Origin: Streptomyces sp. B21-105
Lineage (GTDB): Bacteria; Actinomycetota; Actinomycetes; Streptomycetales; Streptomycetaceae
Length of the DNA stretch: 64,000 nucleotides
Direction of reading: 5' to 3'
Assembly (NCBI RefSeq): GCF_036898465.1
Contig: NZ_JARUMJ010000001.1
Location: 6,200,001-6,264,000, forward strand
Positions 62,458-64,000 of this stretch are shown here, one piece after another (the stretch's first letter is position 1; each line of letters starts with the position of its first letter). A model generated the notes under the pieces. That model was given only the letters and a program-made list of their open reading frames with translations. It did not search any database and was not told the DNA's origin. Made by a program: the position numbers and the translations under genes.

Positions 62458-62529
62458 TGCCCCCGGCAGGATTCGAACCTGCGCACACGGCTCCGGAGGC
62501 CGTTGCTCTATCCCCTGAGCTACGGGGGC
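62458..62529 (-). tRNA. tRNA-Arg (anticodon CCG)
   Basis: 72-base tRNA on the minus strand. The acceptor stem GCCCCCG pairs with CGGGGGC, with discriminator A. The D arm is GCTC...GAGC, the anticodon arm ACGGC-CTCCGGA-GCCGT gives anticodon CCG reading the codon CGG, and the T arm is GCAGG-TTCGAAT-CCTGC. CCA is not encoded. CGG is a common codon in this genome. Confidence 0.96.
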
Positions 62530-62633
62530 GTGTCGGTCGTGAGGTGTTGCTCGCGGCGACGGGTAGAACACTACCAGCTCCCTCGGGGTGTTCATGAACG
62601 GGTTTCTGCGGGCCGGAGCGTCGTCCGCGGGGG

Positions 62634-63131
62634 ATGGAAGTGGGGAAAACCCGGACGCGGTGGCCGGTCCCGACCTACTCTCGAGGTGTGCCAGGCGCGT
62701 CGGGCCGGGTGCTTGTTGTCGATGACAACAAGGTCATCCGGCAGCTGATCAGGGTCAATCTCGAGCTGGAGGGCATCGAGGTCGTGACCGCGTCCGATGG
62801 TGTCGAGTGTCTGGAAGTCGTCCATCAGGTGCGACCCGATCTCGTGACCCTCGATGTCGCCATGCCCCGGCTCGACGGGTTGCGGACGGCCGCTCGACTG
62901 CGTAACGATCCACGGACCCGCGATCTTCCGCTCGCCATCATCAGCGCCTGTACGCAGTTCGAGGTGGAGGCCGGTCTCGAGGTCGGCGTCGACGCGTTCC
63001 TCGCCAAGCCCTTCGATCCCGTCGAACTCGTCGCGATCATTCGGACCTTGATGGATCGGGAGAGCGGTGCGGGGGAGGGCGTGGGGGCCGGGACGGGCGG
63101 CGGGTCCGGCGCGGGACCCATGACCGACTAG
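62634..63131 (+). CDS. Single-domain response regulator
   Basis: 165-aa protein that is only a receiver domain. RVLVVDDNKVIRQLIRVNLELEGIEVVTASDG has the acidic pair, LVTLDVAMPRLDGL the phosphoacceptor Asp, LAIISACTQ the Ser/Thr position, and AFLAKPFDPVELVAII the Lys. A short Gly/Ala-rich tail replaces an output domain. ATG 62634 is the longest start; GTG 62688 (MPGASGRVLVVDD) is equally possible. No kinase gene is adjacent. The same gene stands next to nrtL in other streptomycetes, to my recollection. Confidence 0.9.
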   Translation: MEVGKTRTRWPVPTYSRGVPGASGRVLVVDDNKVIRQLIRVNLELEGIEVVTASDGVECLEVVHQVRPDLVTLDVAMPRLDGLRTAARLRNDPRTRDLPLAIISACTQFEVEAGLEVGVDAFLAKPFDPVELVAIIRTLMDRESGAGEGVGAGTGGGSGAGPMTD

Positions 63132-63322
63132 AGGCTGTGCCGTTGTGCTGAGCGGGTCGGGTCGGGGCTGCCCTTTGTAGGGGCTTCGGGCGGGATGGCG
63201 TGCGATGTGCTTGGTGTGAGGGGCGCGTTCTCTCGCCCCTTTTCTCCGGGGCGGCGTCCACATCGCGGACCTCTCGCAAACCTGCTCGCCTACCCACCCC
63301 CCTCCTCCCCTACGCTTGTCCC

Positions 63323-64000
63323 GTGACCCCCGTCGAGCTCTCCCGTACCGTGCTGTGCGCGGTGCGTCGTGCCGTTCAGGCCGGGGAGCTCAGCGTGCCC
63401 GTGCCTGTGCGTGCCGTGGTCACGCCGCCGGGGCCCGGTGGGCGTGGGGACTACGCCACCAGCATCGCCCTGCAGCTCGCCCGGCCGGCCGGGCAGCCCC
63501 CGCTCCGTGTCGCCGAGGTGCTCCGGTCCTATCTGGCCGAGTCCGAAGGGGTCGCCCGCGTCGAGATCACCGGGCCGGGGTTTCTCAACCTCAGCCTCGA
63601 CGGTTCCGCCGCCGGGGTCCTCGTCCGGCGGGTCCTCGGTGAGGGACCGCGTTACGGGCACGGTGACCGGCTCGCCGGGCAGGTCTTCTCGGTGCGGGTG
63701 CCGTACGAGGTGCGGGCCGAGGTCATCGCCGACGCGCTCGCGCGGATCGTCGCGGCGCAGGGCGGACGCGTCGACATCAGTCACGACGGGCCCGTCACCC
63801 TGCGGCCCGTGCCCGCCCTCGAGGACCCCGCGCCGCTCGGCCTCGACGCCGCCCGCTGGGCCCTGCTCCATCCGGCCCCGCACGACCGGCCCCGGATCAC
63901 CGCCGATCATCTGGTCCAGCGGGAGAGCAATCCTCTCTTCCGGGTCCGTTACGCCCACGCCCGCACCCGGGCCGTGCGTCGCAACGCCGCCGATCTCGGG
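63323..64000 (+). CDS. nrtL: ArgS-related anticodon-binding protein NrtL (3' end outside window)
   Basis: 226 codons from GTG 63323 to the window edge, frame still open. VELSRTVLCAVRRAVQAGELSVPVPVRAVVTPP and DYATSIALQLARPAGQPPLRVAEVLRSYLAESEGVARVEITGPGFLNLSLD match the N-terminal additional domain of arginyl-tRNA synthetase. The catalytic synthetase core is not seen: the HIGH-like motif does not follow GPGFLN; instead the sequence moves on to VRVPYEVRAEVIADAL and the region before a DALR-type domain (NPLFRVRYAHARTRAV). This is the NrtL family of Streptomyces, usually just before lysA, hom, thrC, thrB. Confidence 0.85.
   Translation, partial: MTPVELSRTVLCAVRRAVQAGELSVPVPVRAVVTPPGPGGRGDYATSIALQLARPAGQPPLRVAEVLRSYLAESEGVARVEITGPGFLNLSLDGSAAGVLVRRVLGEGPRYGHGDRLAGQVFSVRVPYEVRAEVIADALARIVAAQGGRVDISHDGPVTLRPVPALEDPAPLGLDAARWALLHPAPHDRPRITADHLVQRESNPLFRVRYAHARTRAVRRNAADLG

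Noticed and set aside
56521..62529. Intact prophage or integrative plasmid
   Set aside because: No intact integrase, replication, structural or transfer genes and no visible att repeat; only remnants.

Overview
The window is chromosomal DNA of a Streptomyces or very close relative. GC content is very high, third codon positions are almost all G or C, GTG and TTG starts are common, and many genes overlap by 4 bases (ATGA/GTGA). The gene content is typical of the genus: KGD-type oxoglutarate enzyme, HAIR-controlled lon, a conservon, Ku/LigD, and an NrtL gene at the right edge. From memory, the order kgd - two-component system - lon - conservon - ftsW/pbp - ligD/ku - nrtL matches the S. coelicolor core chromosome around SCO5281-SCO5352. 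No database comparison was run.

1-11.5 kb: a one-strand locus that joins a predicted NTP-dependent conflict system (VMAP-C protein, MoxR ATPase, vWA/SAV_2336-type protein) to a FxSxx-COOH RiPP system. The latter has an 80-aa precursor ending FDSVL, an FxsB radical SAM/SPASM cyclophane-forming maturase, a HExxH putative peptide hydroxylase, and a 1013-aa TIR-like/NB-ARC/TPR protein (FxsT). It ends at a strong intrinsic terminator and is the most interesting system here.

11.7-25 kb: core metabolism and stress: kgd, a histidine kinase/response regulator pair, a spermidine-synthase-like methyltransferase, a rhomboid-like protein, a DUF5954 protein, lon with an upstream HspR (HAIR) site, MarR and a PP2C-like protein.

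25-31 kb: a conservon (sensor kinase, roadblock/LC7, DUF742, Ras-like GTPase) followed by a styrene-monooxygenase-like flavoprotein where a P450 is often found.

31-43 kb: cell envelope and regulation: a secreted NlpC/P60 hydrolase, TetR and AurF-like diiron oxygenase with a candidate operator, Uma2 endonuclease-like protein, a class B PBP with an FtsW/RodA partner, an SH3-type secreted repeat protein, and an orphan histidine kinase with a lipoprotein gene that looks frameshifted.

43-53 kb: a dual-specificity phosphatase, NERD-like protein, divergent NHEJ genes ligD-pol and ku, an acyltransferase, and a galactoside unit (MFS transporter, GH35 beta-galactosidase, LacI regulator) with a perfect 16-bp palindrome lying on the MFS promoter.

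53-62.5 kb: accessory and partly decayed DNA: hypothetical proteins, a truncated lipoprotein, an intact VapBC-type toxin-antitoxin pair, remnants of integrase/toxin/antitoxin/HTH genes, and a YtrA-type GntR-ABC operon preceded by a long inverted repeat. This stretch ends at tRNA-Arg(CCG), consistent with an old integration site. 62.6-64 kb returns to core genes: a single-domain response regulator and the start of nrtL.
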